From: DASYLJ01 sp964404165
GTDB lineage: Bacteria; Desulfobacterota; Binatia; DP-6
Direction of reading: 5' to 3'
DNA: 64,000 nucleotides
NCBI GenBank assembly: GCA_964404165.1
Contig: CAYOIZ010000027.1
Location: 20,642 to 84,641 of the forward strand
Shown here: one piece after another, positions 1 through 8,433 of the stretch
Position numbering within the stretch: position 1 is the first letter of the stretch
Layout of the letters: each line of letters starts with the position of its first letter
Translations under genes and position numbers: made by a program
Notes under the pieces: generated by a model
What the model saw: the letters and a program-made list of their open reading frames with translations, nothing else
Told to the model about the DNA's origin: nothing
The model's database searches: none

Positions 1-1
1 C

Positions 2-727
2 GTGTGCGAGCTGCTGGTGCCGTTCATGGCGATCTTCTACGTCGCCGGCTGCTTCATCCTGCTCGTGATGCACGCGAGCCTCATTCCGGACACGCTCTCG
101 CTCATCGTCGGCTCGGCGTTCACGGGGCAGGCCGCCATCGGCGGGTTCATGGGCGCCGGCATGAAGGAGGCCATCCGCTTCGGCGTCGCGCGCGGGCTGT
201 TCTCGAACGAGTCCGGGCTCGGCAGCGCGCCGATCGTCGCGGCGGCGGCGCAGACGCGCAATCCGGTTCGCCAGGCGCTGGTGTCGTCGACGGGCACCTT
301 CTGGGACACGGTCGTCGTCTGCGCCATGACGGGGCTCGTCGTCGTCAACTCGGGGCGCTGGACCGAGGGCCTCAAGGGCGCCGAGCTCACGCACGCCGCG
401 TTCGACGATCTCGGCGTCGTGGGGCCCATCGTGCTCACCATCGGCCTGCTGACGTTCGTGTTCTCGACGATCCTCGGGTGGTCGTACTACGGCGAGAAGG
501 CGGTCGAGTATCTGATCGGGCCGGCGGCCGTCACCCCGTACCGCTGGCTCTGGGTGGCCGCCGTCATGGTGGGCTCGACGGCGACGCTGCCGGCAGTGTG
601 GGCGTTCGCGGACGTCGCCAACGGCCTGATGGCCGTGCCGAACCTGATCACGTTGATCGCACTGACGGGCGTCATCGTCGACGAGACGCGTCGCGATCTG
701 TGGGACGCACCGGACGACTCCCGCTAG
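2..727 (+). CDS. Sodium:alanine/glycine symporter (AGCS family), 3' part
   Basis: This is the C-terminal part of an inner-membrane secondary transporter that couples amino-acid uptake (typically alanine or glycine) to sodium. The reading frame is open from base 2, so the start lies before the window; the family is usually about 450-500 residues and 241 are seen. The conserved AGCS stretch GLFSNESGLGSAP lies at visible residues 65-77, and the family's GWSYYGEKAVEYL at about 159-170. Several hydrophobic segments follow, and the protein ends in a short charged tail. The family assignment is firm; the substrate is not shown by the sequence. Confidence 0.9.
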   Translation: MCELLVPFMAIFYVAGCFILLVMHASLIPDTLSLIVGSAFTGQAAIGGFMGAGMKEAIRFGVARGLFSNESGLGSAPIVAAAAQTRNPVRQALVSSTGTFWDTVVVCAMTGLVVVNSGRWTEGLKGAELTHAAFDDLGVVGPIVLTIGLLTFVFSTILGWSYYGEKAVEYLIGPAAVTPYRWLWVAAVMVGSTATLPAVWAFADVANGLMAVPNLITLIALTGVIVDETRRDLWDAPDDSR

Positions 728-735
728 GTTTCTCC

Positions 736-765
736 TCGACTTCTCGCTCCCGGCGAGGCTATGGT
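736..765 (+). promoter_or_regulatory. Putative promoter of the PhoX-like gene, leaderless type
   Basis: TCGACT (736-741), an 18-base spacer and TATGGT (760-765) end 7 bases before the ATG at 773. This would place the transcription start at or next to the start codon. The -35 match is partial, so support comes mainly from recurrence of the same arrangement at other genes here. Confidence 0.35.
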
Positions 766-772
766 CCGCGGC

Positions 773-1942
773 ATGCGCCGACGCGATTTCCTCCGTCTGA
801 CCACCATCGGCATGGCCTCGGGCGCCGTGCTCGGCTCGTCGATCTGGCGGCACGCGCTGGCGGCCACGCCGGGGCAGACGGGCCCCGGCCCGTACGGGCC
901 GCTGCTCGCTCCCGACGCCAACGGCATCCAGCTCCCGGCCGGGTTCGCGTCGCGCGAGCTGGCGCGCGGCGGACAAGTGGTTCCGGGCACCAGCTACACG
1001 TGGCCCATCTTCCCGGACGGCGGCGCGACGTTCCGCGCACCGGGCGGGTGGATCTACGCCGAGAACAGCGAGTGGGCTCCGCCGGCGGGCGGCGGCGTCA
1101 GCGCGCTCCGCTTCGACCACGGCGGCAACGTCATCGACGCCTACAGCATCTGCACGGGCACCATCATCAACTGCGCCGGCGGTCCGACGCCCTGGGGCAC
1201 CTGGCTCACGTGCGAGGAGTTCGCGTCGGGTCACGTCTGGGAATGCGATCCACGCGGCGACGTGCCGGCGCAGAAGCGTCCCGCGCTCGGGACGTTCAAG
1301 CACGAGGCGGTCGCCGTCGACTCGCGTCGCAAGCAGCTCTACCTCACCGAGGACGAGGGCGACGGCCGCTTCTATCGCTTCACGCCGAACAAGTGGCGCC
1401 ACCTCGAGGCGGGCGGCGTCCTCGAGGTCGCGCAGGTGGCGCCGTCGGGCGCGGTGACGTGGCTGCCGGTTCCCGACCCGAACCCCGTGCTTCCGGCCGG
1501 CACGCCCACACGCCAGCAGGTGCCCGCCAGCACACCCTTCGCGGGCGGCGAGGGCATCGTCTACAGCCAGAAGCACATCTACTTCACGACGAAGGGCAAC
1601 AACCGCGTCTGGGACTACGATCCCACCACGCAGATGCTCACCGTGCTGTACGATCGCGCCCTCGACGCCGGCATGACGCTCGGCGGTGTCGACAACATCA
1701 CCGCGTCGCGTGGCGGTGACCTGATGGTCGCCGAGGACGGCGACAACCTCGAGGTCGTGCTGATCACGCCCGGCGGGGTCGTCTCACCGCTGCTGCGGGT
1801 CACCGGGCAGGCGGGCTCGGAGGTCGCGGGGCCGGCGTTCGACCCGTCGGGCCGGCGCTTCTACTTCAGCTCGCAGCGCGGCAACGGCAACGGCATCACC
1901 TACGAGATCACCGGCCCGTTCCGGAAGCGCGCCAAGGGCTGA
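773..1942 (+). CDS. PhoX-like (DUF839) Tat-exported protein
   Basis: A 389-residue protein of the PhoX/DUF839 family, which includes periplasmic calcium/iron-dependent alkaline phosphatases built as beta-propellers. The N-terminus has a twin-arginine signal: RRRDFLR at residues 2-8 followed by a hydrophobic stretch and an ALA-A type cleavage site near residue 33. The family's TCEE motif, a metal-ligand region in PhoX, and repeated propeller-strand segments (YLTEDEGDGRFYRF) are visible. The ATG at 773 is preferred to the ATG at 761 because it puts the twin-arginine motif at the very N-terminus and fits the promoter spacing. Phosphatase activity is inferred from the family only; many DUF839 members are uncharacterised. 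Confidence 0.82.
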   Translation: MRRRDFLRLTTIGMASGAVLGSSIWRHALAATPGQTGPGPYGPLLAPDANGIQLPAGFASRELARGGQVVPGTSYTWPIFPDGGATFRAPGGWIYAENSEWAPPAGGGVSALRFDHGGNVIDAYSICTGTIINCAGGPTPWGTWLTCEEFASGHVWECDPRGDVPAQKRPALGTFKHEAVAVDSRRKQLYLTEDEGDGRFYRFTPNKWRHLEAGGVLEVAQVAPSGAVTWLPVPDPNPVLPAGTPTRQQVPASTPFAGGEGIVYSQKHIYFTTKGNNRVWDYDPTTQMLTVLYDRALDAGMTLGGVDNITASRGGDLMVAEDGDNLEVVLITPGGVVSPLLRVTGQAGSEVAGPAFDPSGRRFYFSSQRGNGNGITYEITGPFRKRAKG

Positions 1943-1946
1943 GTCG

Positions 1947-2261
1947 TCAGGGGGCGACCGTCTGCCCGAGCTTGCCGCTGACGACCTCGGCGATGCGCGC
2001 CAGCAGGTCGTGGCCGTCGCGGTCGTCGACCCAGGCCTCCTCGAGCGGATCCCAGTTGTAGTGCCAGGCGCGGGCGCCGGCGGCGAACCAGATCTGGCTC
2101 GCGGCCGACTGCCGGTTCAGGACGAACCGGGTGCCGTCCTCGAACTCCATGGTGACGAGGCCGTCGGCCGACGTGATGTCGATGTCCTCGAACCGATCGA
2201 GCCAGCGCGCGACCCGCTCCAGGCAGGTCTCGACGGCCCGATAGTACTGCTGGGCGTCCAT
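1947..2261 (-). CDS. cyaY: Frataxin-like iron-binding protein CyaY
   Basis: A 104-residue cytoplasmic protein matching bacterial frataxin in length and pattern. It has an acidic first helix, the beta-sheet signature MEFEDGTRFVLNRQ and then QIWFAA, the conserved surface used to contact the cysteine desulfurase IscS. CyaY modulates Fe-S cluster assembly and binds iron through acidic residues. The ATG at 2261 gives the usual family length; a longer frame upstream has no family support. It is convergent with the PhoX-like gene, with a 4-base gap. No isc genes are in the window. Confidence 0.85.
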   Translation of the reverse strand: MDAQQYYRAVETCLERVARWLDRFEDIDITSADGLVTMEFEDGTRFVLNRQSAASQIWFAAGARAWHYNWDPLEEAWVDDRDGHDLLARIAEVVSGKLGQTVAP

Positions 2262-2310
2262 GGACGCGCACACTAGCCGCAGCCGTCGGCGCTTGCTATC
2301 CCAGGCCCCC

Positions 2311-2559
2311 ATGTCGGACGACGAAGCATCGGAGCTCGAGCGCCTGCGGGCGGAGAACGCACGTCTCAAGAGCGCACAGACCCGTGGGATCAGCCTCAAG
2401 GTCAGCGAGAAGGGCGGCCTCTCGGTCTACGGCCTCGGCCGCTTTCCCGTCACGCTCTACAAGGAGCAGTGGACCAAGCTGCTCGACATGGCGGACGAGA
2501 TTCGCGCCTTCCTCAAAGACAACGACGCCACGCTGAAGGCGAAGGAGCCCGGCAAATGA
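2311..2559 (+). CDS. Small conserved protein with N-terminal coiled coil
   Basis: An 82-residue cytoplasmic protein. Residues 5-20 (EASELERLRAENARLK) form a short leucine-zipper-like coiled coil. They are followed by a compact segment, SEKGGLSVYGLGRFPVTLY, which resembles a small widespread family of unknown function. It ends in a Lys-rich tail. Its TGA overlaps the ATG of the following acyl-CoA dehydrogenase (ATGA at 2556-2559), so the two are probably translationally coupled. No function is assigned. Confidence 0.7.
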   Translation: MSDDEASELERLRAENARLKSAQTRGISLKVSEKGGLSVYGLGRFPVTLYKEQWTKLLDMADEIRAFLKDNDATLKAKEPGK

Positions 2560-3785
2560 TCGAGTGGAGCGAGCAGCACCTGATGATCCGCGACATGATG
2601 CGGCGGTTCATCGACGCGGAGATCCGTCCCAACCTGGAAGCGCTCGAGCACGGCGACCTGCCGCCGTACGACATCCTGCGCAAGCTCATGCAGAACTTCG
2701 GGCTCGACGAGATGGCCCGCCAGCGCTTCGCGAAGCAGATCGCGCGCGAGAAGGCCGGCACCACGCCCGCCGACGCCGTGCGCGAGGAACATCGCGGCGA
2801 GGGTGGCGACGTCGGCATGCAGATCATCCCCATCATCGAGCTGTGTCGCTGGTGCCCGGGCATGGTCACGGCGATGGGCGTCAGCGTCGGCCTCACCGGT
2901 GCGGCCATCATGTCGAAGGGGACGACGGCGCAGAAGGAGCGCTGGGCCCTCCCCGTCCTGACGCTCGAGAAGATCGGCGCCTGGGCCATCACCGAGCCCG
3001 GCTCGGGCTCGGACGCGTTCGGCGGCATGAAGTCGACGGCGCGTCGCGACGGCGACGGCTACGTCCTGAACGGCTCGAAGACGTTCATCACCAACGGCCC
3101 GTACGCCGACACCATCATCTTCATCTGCAAGCTCGACGACGGCAGCGGCACCGCCCCGAAGGACCGCAAGGTCCTGAGCTTCGTCCTCGACCGCGGCATG
3201 CCGGGGCTGACGCAGTCGGCGCCGATGCGCAAGATGGGCATGCATTCGTCGCCCACGGGCGAGCTGTTCCTCGAGGACGTCCGCGTCGGCCGTGATCGTC
3301 TCATCGGCGAGACCGAGAACGTCCCCGATCGCTCGGGCGCCAAGGCGACGTTCAACATGGAGCGCTCGGGCGTCGCGGCGATGGCACTCGGCATCACCCA
3401 GCAGTGCCTGCAGCTCTGCGTCGAGTACGCCAAGACGCGCGTCCAGTTCGGCCGGCCCATCGGCGAGTTCCAGCTGATCCAGCTGAAGCTCGCGAAGATG
3501 GAGGTCGCCCGCATGAACCTCCAGAACCTGGTGTTCCGGCAGATCGAGATGTCGGCCCACGGCAAGTCGCTGAGCTTCGCCGAGGCGTCCGCGTGCAAGC
3601 TGTACGCGGCGCAGACGGCGATGGACGTGGCCCTCGAGGCGGTGCAGCTCTTCGGCGGCAACGGCTACATGGCCGAGTTCCAGGTCGAGCAGCTCTGCCG
3701 CGACGCCAAGGTGCTGCAGATCTATGGCGGCACCGACGAGATCCAGGTCTCGCAGATCGCGCGCAGTCTGCTCGCCGAGCAATAG
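2556..3785 (+). CDS. Acyl-CoA dehydrogenase
   Basis: A 409-residue FAD enzyme that introduces the alpha-beta double bond in an acyl-CoA, passing electrons to ETF. The signatures GAWAITEPGSGSD (about 141-153) and GGNGYMAEF are present. The loop that carries the catalytic Glu in medium-chain enzymes reads IYGGTDEIQ, with Gly in that position. Instead Glu269 in NMERSGVAA matches the base position used by isovaleryl-CoA-type dehydrogenases, which favours a branched or longer acyl substrate. It lies directly downstream of, and overlaps, the small coiled-coil gene. The exact substrate is unknown. Confidence 0.9.
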   Translation: MIEWSEQHLMIRDMMRRFIDAEIRPNLEALEHGDLPPYDILRKLMQNFGLDEMARQRFAKQIAREKAGTTPADAVREEHRGEGGDVGMQIIPIIELCRWCPGMVTAMGVSVGLTGAAIMSKGTTAQKERWALPVLTLEKIGAWAITEPGSGSDAFGGMKSTARRDGDGYVLNGSKTFITNGPYADTIIFICKLDDGSGTAPKDRKVLSFVLDRGMPGLTQSAPMRKMGMHSSPTGELFLEDVRVGRDRLIGETENVPDRSGAKATFNMERSGVAAMALGITQQCLQLCVEYAKTRVQFGRPIGEFQLIQLKLAKMEVARMNLQNLVFRQIEMSAHGKSLSFAEASACKLYAAQTAMDVALEAVQLFGGNGYMAEFQVEQLCRDAKVLQIYGGTDEIQVSQIARSLLAEQ

Positions 3786-3797
3786 GGGACGACGAGG

Positions 3798-4112
3798 TCA
3801 GCGCGTGTCGTCGTCGTTCTTCTGCTCGTAGATGTCCTTGCTGGCCTCGTTCTGCTTCTGCTGGATCTGACGGCGCTCCTGCGGCGTGACGACGCCACCG
3901 TCGCGTGCGTCCTGGCGCTCGTTGGCGATGTCACGCTGCTGGGCGCGCAGATCCTGCGCCTCCTTCGGCGTCAGGTCGCCGGTCTTCACGCCCTGCTGGA
4001 TGCGGTCCTGCTGCCGATTCTGCGTCGCCGCAGGGCCGGCCGGACCGAGCGAACGGCCGCTGCACGCGGCCAGCATCGTGGTGGCAACCGCCACCGTGAT
4101 CATGCCTCTCAT
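3798..4112 (-). CDS. Small lipoprotein, Gln-rich
   Basis: A 104-residue protein with a lipoprotein signal (MRGMITVAVATTMLAAC, lipobox LAAC, Cys at residue 17). The mature part is very hydrophilic, rich in Gln, Arg and Asp, and predicted helical. It carries two related segments, GDLTPKEAQDLRAQQRDI and GVVTPQERRQIQQKQNEA, which look like a degenerate tandem helix-turn-helix repeat beginning with TPxE. Similar SHOCT-like or EF-hand-like small lipoproteins are common in Proteobacteria. The start at 4112 is chosen because it gives the signal peptide. Function is unknown. Confidence 0.65.
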   Translation of the reverse strand: MRGMITVAVATTMLAACSGRSLGPAGPAATQNRQQDRIQQGVKTGDLTPKEAQDLRAQQRDIANERQDARDGGVVTPQERRQIQQKQNEASKDIYEQKNDDDTR

Positions 4113-4189
4113 GCCTTTCTCGGCTAACACGTGGACGGAATCGCGGAAGCCCTCTTGACTGCGATCGATCCGACGGTGACGAGGGACAC

Positions 4190-4696
4190 ATGAAGACGCT
4201 CGCACTCGTCGCCGCCCTCGCCATCTCGCCACTCCTCGCGCATGCGGCGCTCCTCGAACCGGGTGCGCCGTTTCCGACGTGGAGCCTGCGCGACCAGACC
4301 GGCGCGGTGGTCACGTCGCAGAGTCTCGCCGGCAAGTCGTACCTGCTGTGGTTCTATCCCAGGGCCCAGACACCGGGCTGCACGGCCGAGGGTCAGGGTC
4401 TGCGCGACAACTTCCCCGCCTTCCAGGAGAAGGGCGTGGAGGTCCTGGGCGTCTCCTTCGACGATCCGGCCGCGAACGCGAAGTTCGTCGCCGCCGAGAA
4501 GTTCCCCTTCCGTCTCCTCTCCGACAGCGACCGCACCCTGGCCACCGCCGTCGGCGCCGCCGACTCGAAGGACCAGGCCACCGCCCGCCGCATCTCCTAC
4601 CTCGTCGGCCCCGACGGCACGGTGAGAGCGACGTACGGCACGGTGACCCCAGCGACCCACGCCACCGACGTCCTCGGCGGCATGAAGGACCAGTGA
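4190..4696 (+). CDS. Secreted 1-Cys peroxiredoxin (AhpC/TSA, BCP-like)
   Basis: A 168-residue thiol peroxidase with a Sec signal peptide (residues 1-19, ending AHA), so it probably acts in the periplasm. The peroxidatic site TPGCTAE places Cys64 in the usual position. BCP enzymes of the TPGCTxxxC type have a resolving Cys five residues later; here that residue is Gln69, and the mature protein has no other Cys, so it must work as a 1-Cys enzyme with an external reductant. GAGGG 5' of the ATG serves as ribosome-binding site. It overlaps the next small gene by one base (TGATG). Confidence 0.85.
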   Translation: MKTLALVAALAISPLLAHAALLEPGAPFPTWSLRDQTGAVVTSQSLAGKSYLLWFYPRAQTPGCTAEGQGLRDNFPAFQEKGVEVLGVSFDDPAANAKFVAAEKFPFRLLSDSDRTLATAVGAADSKDQATARRISYLVGPDGTVRATYGTVTPATHATDVLGGMKDQ

Positions 4697-4935
4697 TGCC
4701 GACGGAGCTGGTGATCGCCCGCACCGAGACCGGCACCGAAGACCGCTACCTCCTCACGGTGGAGCAGGCCGGCACGAACTGGACGAGCACTCTCACTCGC
4801 GTGGCTGCCGACGGCACGCCTGAATCGGCGAGCGTCGCGCCGAGATTCTACGGCCTCACCCAAGACCAGGCCCGCCGCCGCATGCTCCAGATCCTCGACC
4901 CCGACTACGAAGAGATCGAATCGCACCCCGCCTGA
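4696..4935 (+). CDS. Small hypothetical protein coupled to the peroxiredoxin
   Basis: A 79-residue soluble protein starting at the ATG that overlaps the peroxiredoxin stop codon. It has two beta-strand-like segments (ELVIARTETG, YLLTVEQAG) and a C-terminal helix containing LTQDQARRRMLQILDPDYEEI. There is no signal peptide, so it would stay in the cytoplasm although its operon partner is exported. I do not recognise a family; spacing and GC-rich third positions support it as a real gene. Confidence 0.6.
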   Translation: MPTELVIARTETGTEDRYLLTVEQAGTNWTSTLTRVAADGTPESASVAPRFYGLTQDQARRRMLQILDPDYEEIESHPA

Positions 4936-4964
4936 GACAATAGCGAGGCGCTAGCCCGTCACAT

Positions 4965-5111
4965 GGGGGGCGTGCGGCGCGGTGGCTCGCGGGGGCCCGC
5001 CGAGCGAGCGCGTCGTGAGCACGCGGGTGGGGAAAGGGGGCGGCGTGGTGCCGTGCGAACGCCGCGCGCAGCCGGCGGGCCCCCGCGAAGCCACCGCGCC
5101 GCACGCCCCCC
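4965..5111. repeat. Long inverted repeat, 38-bp arms
   Basis: The left arm 4965-5002 (GGGGGGCGTGCGGCGCGGTG...) and right arm 5073-5111 are reverse complements with a single extra base in the right arm; a 70-base loop separates them. The element fills the gap between convergent genes and could form a very stable cruciform or a bidirectional terminator, although no T-tract follows. No coding function is seen. Confidence 0.8.
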
Positions 5112-5116
5112 GACCG

Positions 5117-6853
5117 CTACAGCCCCAGGATCTTGTCGTACCGCGCGATGCGAGACGCATCCCCTGAGCTGATGCGCTGCGCGTTCGCCTGCACCGCCGG
5201 GATGTGTCGATGGATGTAGCTCTGCGCCAGCTCGAGCTTGCCGGGCTCGCCGGTCGCCGCCTGGCAGAGCAGCTCGGCGCTCGCCACGACGTCGATCACC
5301 ATCTCCGCGACACGCTTCGCGTTCAGCAGCGCGTACTGCGGATCGCCCATCAGGTGCGCCGCCGACTCGGTGATGGTGCCGATGGCGTCACACACGAGCT
5401 GCACCAGCTCGGGGTTCGTCGCGCGGAAGGCCTCGAGCTCCTCGCGCACGCTGTCGAGCGTGGTGAAGAGCGCGCCCTTCCCCATCTCCTTCAGCGCGAA
5501 GCTGGCCTGGATCTCCGACGTGCCCTCGTAGATGGTCGTGATGATCGAGTCGGAGTGGTAGTGCCCCGCCACCGACTCCGCCATGTAGCCGAGCCCGCCG
5601 TGCACCTGGATGCCCTGGCGCGTGACGTGGTTGCTGATCTCCGTCCCGTAGTACTTGCAGAGCGGCGTGAAGAACCGCACCAGCAACGCGTTGCGCTCGA
5701 GCTCCGCCTGCAGCGCCGGCGCCTCGGGATCGGCGGCCCCACGCTCCGACGCCAGGTAGTGGCGCAGCGCCTCCGTCAGGTCGATCAGCGACGACGTGCG
5801 GTACAGCAGCGCCCGCGCGGCGGCGATGTTGATCGCCATCAGCGTCAGCATCGACTTGACCAGCGGCTGCTGGATGATCGGCGCCCCGAACTGCACGCGC
5901 TGCTCGGCGTAGGCGCGCGCCTCGTGGAAGGCGCCCTCGGCGATGCCGAGCGCCTGCGCCGCCACGCCGAGGCGCGCGTTGTTCATGAGATCGAGCATGG
6001 CCTTGAAGCCCTGCCCCGGCTTGCCGAGCAGGAACGCCTCGGCGTGGTCGAACTCGATCACGCACGTCGGCGACCCGTGGATGCCGAGCTTCGACTCGAC
6101 GCGCGCGACGCGCATCGTGTTGGCGCGTCCGTCGGGCAGCGTCACCGGGCAGAGCATCAGGCTGAGCCCGTTCGTCGTCCCCTTCGACTGCTCGAACGAC
6201 GCCGCGTCGCGCGCCAGCACGAGATGCACCTGCGCGCCGCCGTTGGTGATGAAGATCTTCTCGCCGTCGATGAAGTAGCGGTCGCCCTCCTGCGTGACGC
6301 GCGTCAGGATGCTGCCGAGGTCGGAGCCGGCCTGCGGCTCGGTGAGGTCCATGGCGCCCTGCAGCTCGCCGGACGCGAAACGCGGCAGGTACTGCGCCTT
6401 CAGCGCGTCGCTGCCGTACTTCTCGATGTCGATGGCGACGCCGGCCTGCAGGCCGATGATCGTCATCAGGCTCGAGTCGGCACGCGACACCATCTCGAGG
6501 TAGGCCGTGTTGACGATCGACGGCAGGCCGTAGCCGCCGTACTTCGGGTCCATCGTCAGGCAGAGCAGCCCCGCGGCGCGCAGCTTCTCGTACCCGGCGG
6601 TGATGTGCGGCGGCACGACGACCTTGCCGCCCTCGAGCTTCACCTCCTCGTGCCAGTGACCCCGAGCCCCCGCCTCGATCGACTCGCACACCTCGCCGAT
6701 GGTGCGAAGGATGTCCTTGTAGGTGTCGACCTCTTCGGCCGCGTCGACCTCGGGCCCACGACGCAGCCGGAAGTAGCGCTTCCAGTCGACCCGGTGGTCG
6801 ACGAACAGCTGCATGTCGCGATCGAAGAAGTCTTTGCCCATTGGCCCTCCCAT
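5117..6853 (-). CDS. Acyl-CoA dehydrogenase, long form with C-terminal extension
   Basis: A 578-residue FAD enzyme of the long acyl-CoA dehydrogenase type, with an extra N-terminal region and a helical C-terminal extension of about 110 residues. It has DLTEPQAGSDLGS at about 169-181, ITNGG at 202-206, and the catalytic-loop motif TTIYEGTSEIQ with Glu443 in the medium-chain-type base position. This differs from the dehydrogenase at 2.6 kb. Two in-frame ATGs exist (6853 and 6841). The first fits a -10 element 5 bases upstream; the second has a GGGAGG before it. It probably acts in fatty acid or related acyl-CoA oxidation. Confidence 0.9.
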   Translation of the reverse strand: MGGPMGKDFFDRDMQLFVDHRVDWKRYFRLRRGPEVDAAEEVDTYKDILRTIGEVCESIEAGARGHWHEEVKLEGGKVVVPPHITAGYEKLRAAGLLCLTMDPKYGGYGLPSIVNTAYLEMVSRADSSLMTIIGLQAGVAIDIEKYGSDALKAQYLPRFASGELQGAMDLTEPQAGSDLGSILTRVTQEGDRYFIDGEKIFITNGGAQVHLVLARDAASFEQSKGTTNGLSLMLCPVTLPDGRANTMRVARVESKLGIHGSPTCVIEFDHAEAFLLGKPGQGFKAMLDLMNNARLGVAAQALGIAEGAFHEARAYAEQRVQFGAPIIQQPLVKSMLTLMAINIAAARALLYRTSSLIDLTEALRHYLASERGAADPEAPALQAELERNALLVRFFTPLCKYYGTEISNHVTRQGIQVHGGLGYMAESVAGHYHSDSIITTIYEGTSEIQASFALKEMGKGALFTTLDSVREELEAFRATNPELVQLVCDAIGTITESAAHLMGDPQYALLNAKRVAEMVIDVVASAELLCQAATGEPGKLELAQSYIHRHIPAVQANAQRISSGDASRIARYDKILGL

Positions 6854-6858
6854 CGGCC

Positions 6859-6887
6859 ACCCTAGCAGCGTGACGCCGCGCGTTGAA
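6859..6887 (-). promoter_or_regulatory. Putative promoter of the long acyl-CoA dehydrogenase
   Basis: Reading the minus strand: TTCAAC (6887-6882), a 17-base spacer and TAGGGT (6864-6859), ending 5 bases before the ATG at 6853. The hexamers match only partly; the spacing agrees with the other leaderless-type promoters in the window. Confidence 0.3.
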
Positions 6888-6896
6888 GCAACGCGC

Positions 6897-7550
6897 TCAG
6901 TCGAAGAGGACGAGGTCGCGTGCCCGCGTGGCCGCGAGACGGGTCAGGAAGTCGTCCCGCGGCACGGCCCGTGCGCCGAGGCGGGCCATGTGCGGCGTCA
7001 CCACCTGGATGTCGAGCCAGTCGAGGCCGCGGCCCTGCAGGTGCTCGACGAGATGCAGGAGCGCCAGCTTCGACGCCCCGGGGCGGCGGTAGAACATGCT
7101 CTCCGCCGCGAACACCCCGTCGATGGCCACGCCGTACACACCGCCCACCACCTGCGTCCCGTCCCACGTCTCCACGCAGTGCGCGATGCCGAGCCGATGC
7201 AGTCGCTCGTAGGCGGCCATGATGGCCGGCGTGATCCAGGTGCCCTCCTGCTCCGGCCGTGGCGTCGCGGCGCAGCCGCGGATGACCTCGGCGAACGCGC
7301 GGTCGATCGTGCAGCGCATCGCCGTGCGCCGGCGGAGCCGCGCCAGGCTGCGCGGCACGTGCAGGTCGGCGAAGTCGAGCATCCCGCGCTCGGGGGGCGA
7401 GAACCACAGCAACGGCAGCCCCTGCACGGGCCACGGGAAGATGCCCTGCCGATAGGCCAGTTGCAGGGTCTCGGGGTGCAGGTCGCCCCCGATCGCCACG
7501 ATGCCGTCCGGATTGGCCGCGCGCGGATCGGGGAAGCGGCGGACCGGCAT
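6897..7550 (-). CDS. aat: Leucyl/phenylalanyl-tRNA--protein transferase
   Basis: A 217-residue cytoplasmic enzyme that adds Leu or Phe from aminoacyl-tRNA to N-terminal Arg or Lys, marking proteins for ClpS/ClpAP degradation by the N-degron pathway. Family signatures are clear: FPDPRAANPDGIVAIGGDL at residues 6-24, AYRQGIFPW, WFSPPERGM, the ESMFYRRPGASKLAL region and LDIQVVTPHMARLGA. Length is normal for the family. It lies 10 bases after the SDR gene on the same strand, at the end of a three-gene run. clpS and clpA are not in the window. Confidence 0.95.
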   Translation of the reverse strand: MPVRRFPDPRAANPDGIVAIGGDLHPETLQLAYRQGIFPWPVQGLPLLWFSPPERGMLDFADLHVPRSLARLRRRTAMRCTIDRAFAEVIRGCAATPRPEQEGTWITPAIMAAYERLHRLGIAHCVETWDGTQVVGGVYGVAIDGVFAAESMFYRRPGASKLALLHLVEHLQGRGLDWLDIQVVTPHMARLGARAVPRDDFLTRLAATRARDLVLFD

Positions 7551-7560
7551 GCGCCGCTCG

Positions 7561-8433
7561 TCAGACGCGCGCGAGATCGCCGGCGTGGGTGAGCTCGGCG
7601 CTCACGTCCCACAGACGGCGCGCCGCCGCGGCGTCGTGCGAGGCGCGCGACGATCTCTTCTGGCGCGCACTGGCGAAGTACTGGCCCGTGACGCCCGCGA
7701 GCTCCGGCGCCGTGGCCACGTACACCGACGTGGCGGCCCCCTGCGCGGGCGTGCGGAAGAAGACCCCGAGGAGCTTCGTCAGCGCGGTGGCGACGCGGCC
7801 GTTGTTCTGCCCGAGCCGCGTCGCGACCGCGCCCGGATGCACGCAGTTCACCGTCACGCCGCTGCCGGCGAGCCGTCGCGCCAGCTCGTACGTGAAGAGG
7901 ATGTTGGCGAGCTTCGACGCGCCGTAGACACGCATGGCCTTGTAGCGCCTGGCATGGCCGAGGTCGTCGAAGTCGATCCGGCCGAAGCGATGCGCCTCGG
8001 ACGCGACGTTGACGATGCGCGAGGGCGCGCTCGCCCGCAGCCGGGGCAGCAGGATCAGCGTCAGCAGGAAATACGCCAGGTGATTGGTGGCGAACGTCGA
8101 TTCGATGCCGTCGGCCGTGGTCTCGTAGCGCAGATTGACGATGCCCGCGTTGTTGACGAGCAGATCGATGCGCGGGCACGCGGCGAGCAGCTCCGTCCCG
8201 ACGCGGCGGATGTCGTCCTGCACGCCGAGATCGGCGCGATGCAGGGTGACCGCCGTGGAGCCGGCCCGCTCGCGGATCGCGGCGACGGTGGCCTCGCCGC
8301 GCGCCATGTCACGGCACACCAGCACCAGCCGCGCGCCCTGCGCGGCCAGGGCGACGGCGGTCTCCTGGCCGATGCCCGACGTCGCACCGGTCAGCACGCA
8401 GACCTTGCCGTCCATGGCGGAAGACGAGCTCAC
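7561..8433 (-). CDS. Short-chain dehydrogenase, retinol-dehydrogenase-like
   Basis: A 290-residue NAD(P)-dependent oxidoreductase. The Rossmann motif TGATSGIG is near residue 15, NNAG marks the active-site strand, and the catalytic YxxxK reads YGASK. The sequence resembles the retinol dehydrogenase/WWOX-like subgroup, in which many bacterial members have unknown substrates. The GTG at 8433 overlaps the stop of the upstream reductase (GTGA), suggesting coupling; an ATG at 8415 is an alternative. The substrate is not evident. Confidence 0.85.
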   Translation of the reverse strand: MSSSSAMDGKVCVLTGATSGIGQETAVALAAQGARLVLVCRDMARGEATVAAIRERAGSTAVTLHRADLGVQDDIRRVGTELLAACPRIDLLVNNAGIVNLRYETTADGIESTFATNHLAYFLLTLILLPRLRASAPSRIVNVASEAHRFGRIDFDDLGHARRYKAMRVYGASKLANILFTYELARRLAGSGVTVNCVHPGAVATRLGQNNGRVATALTKLLGVFFRTPAQGAATSVYVATAPELAGVTGQYFASARQKRSSRASHDAAAARRLWDVSAELTHAGDLARV

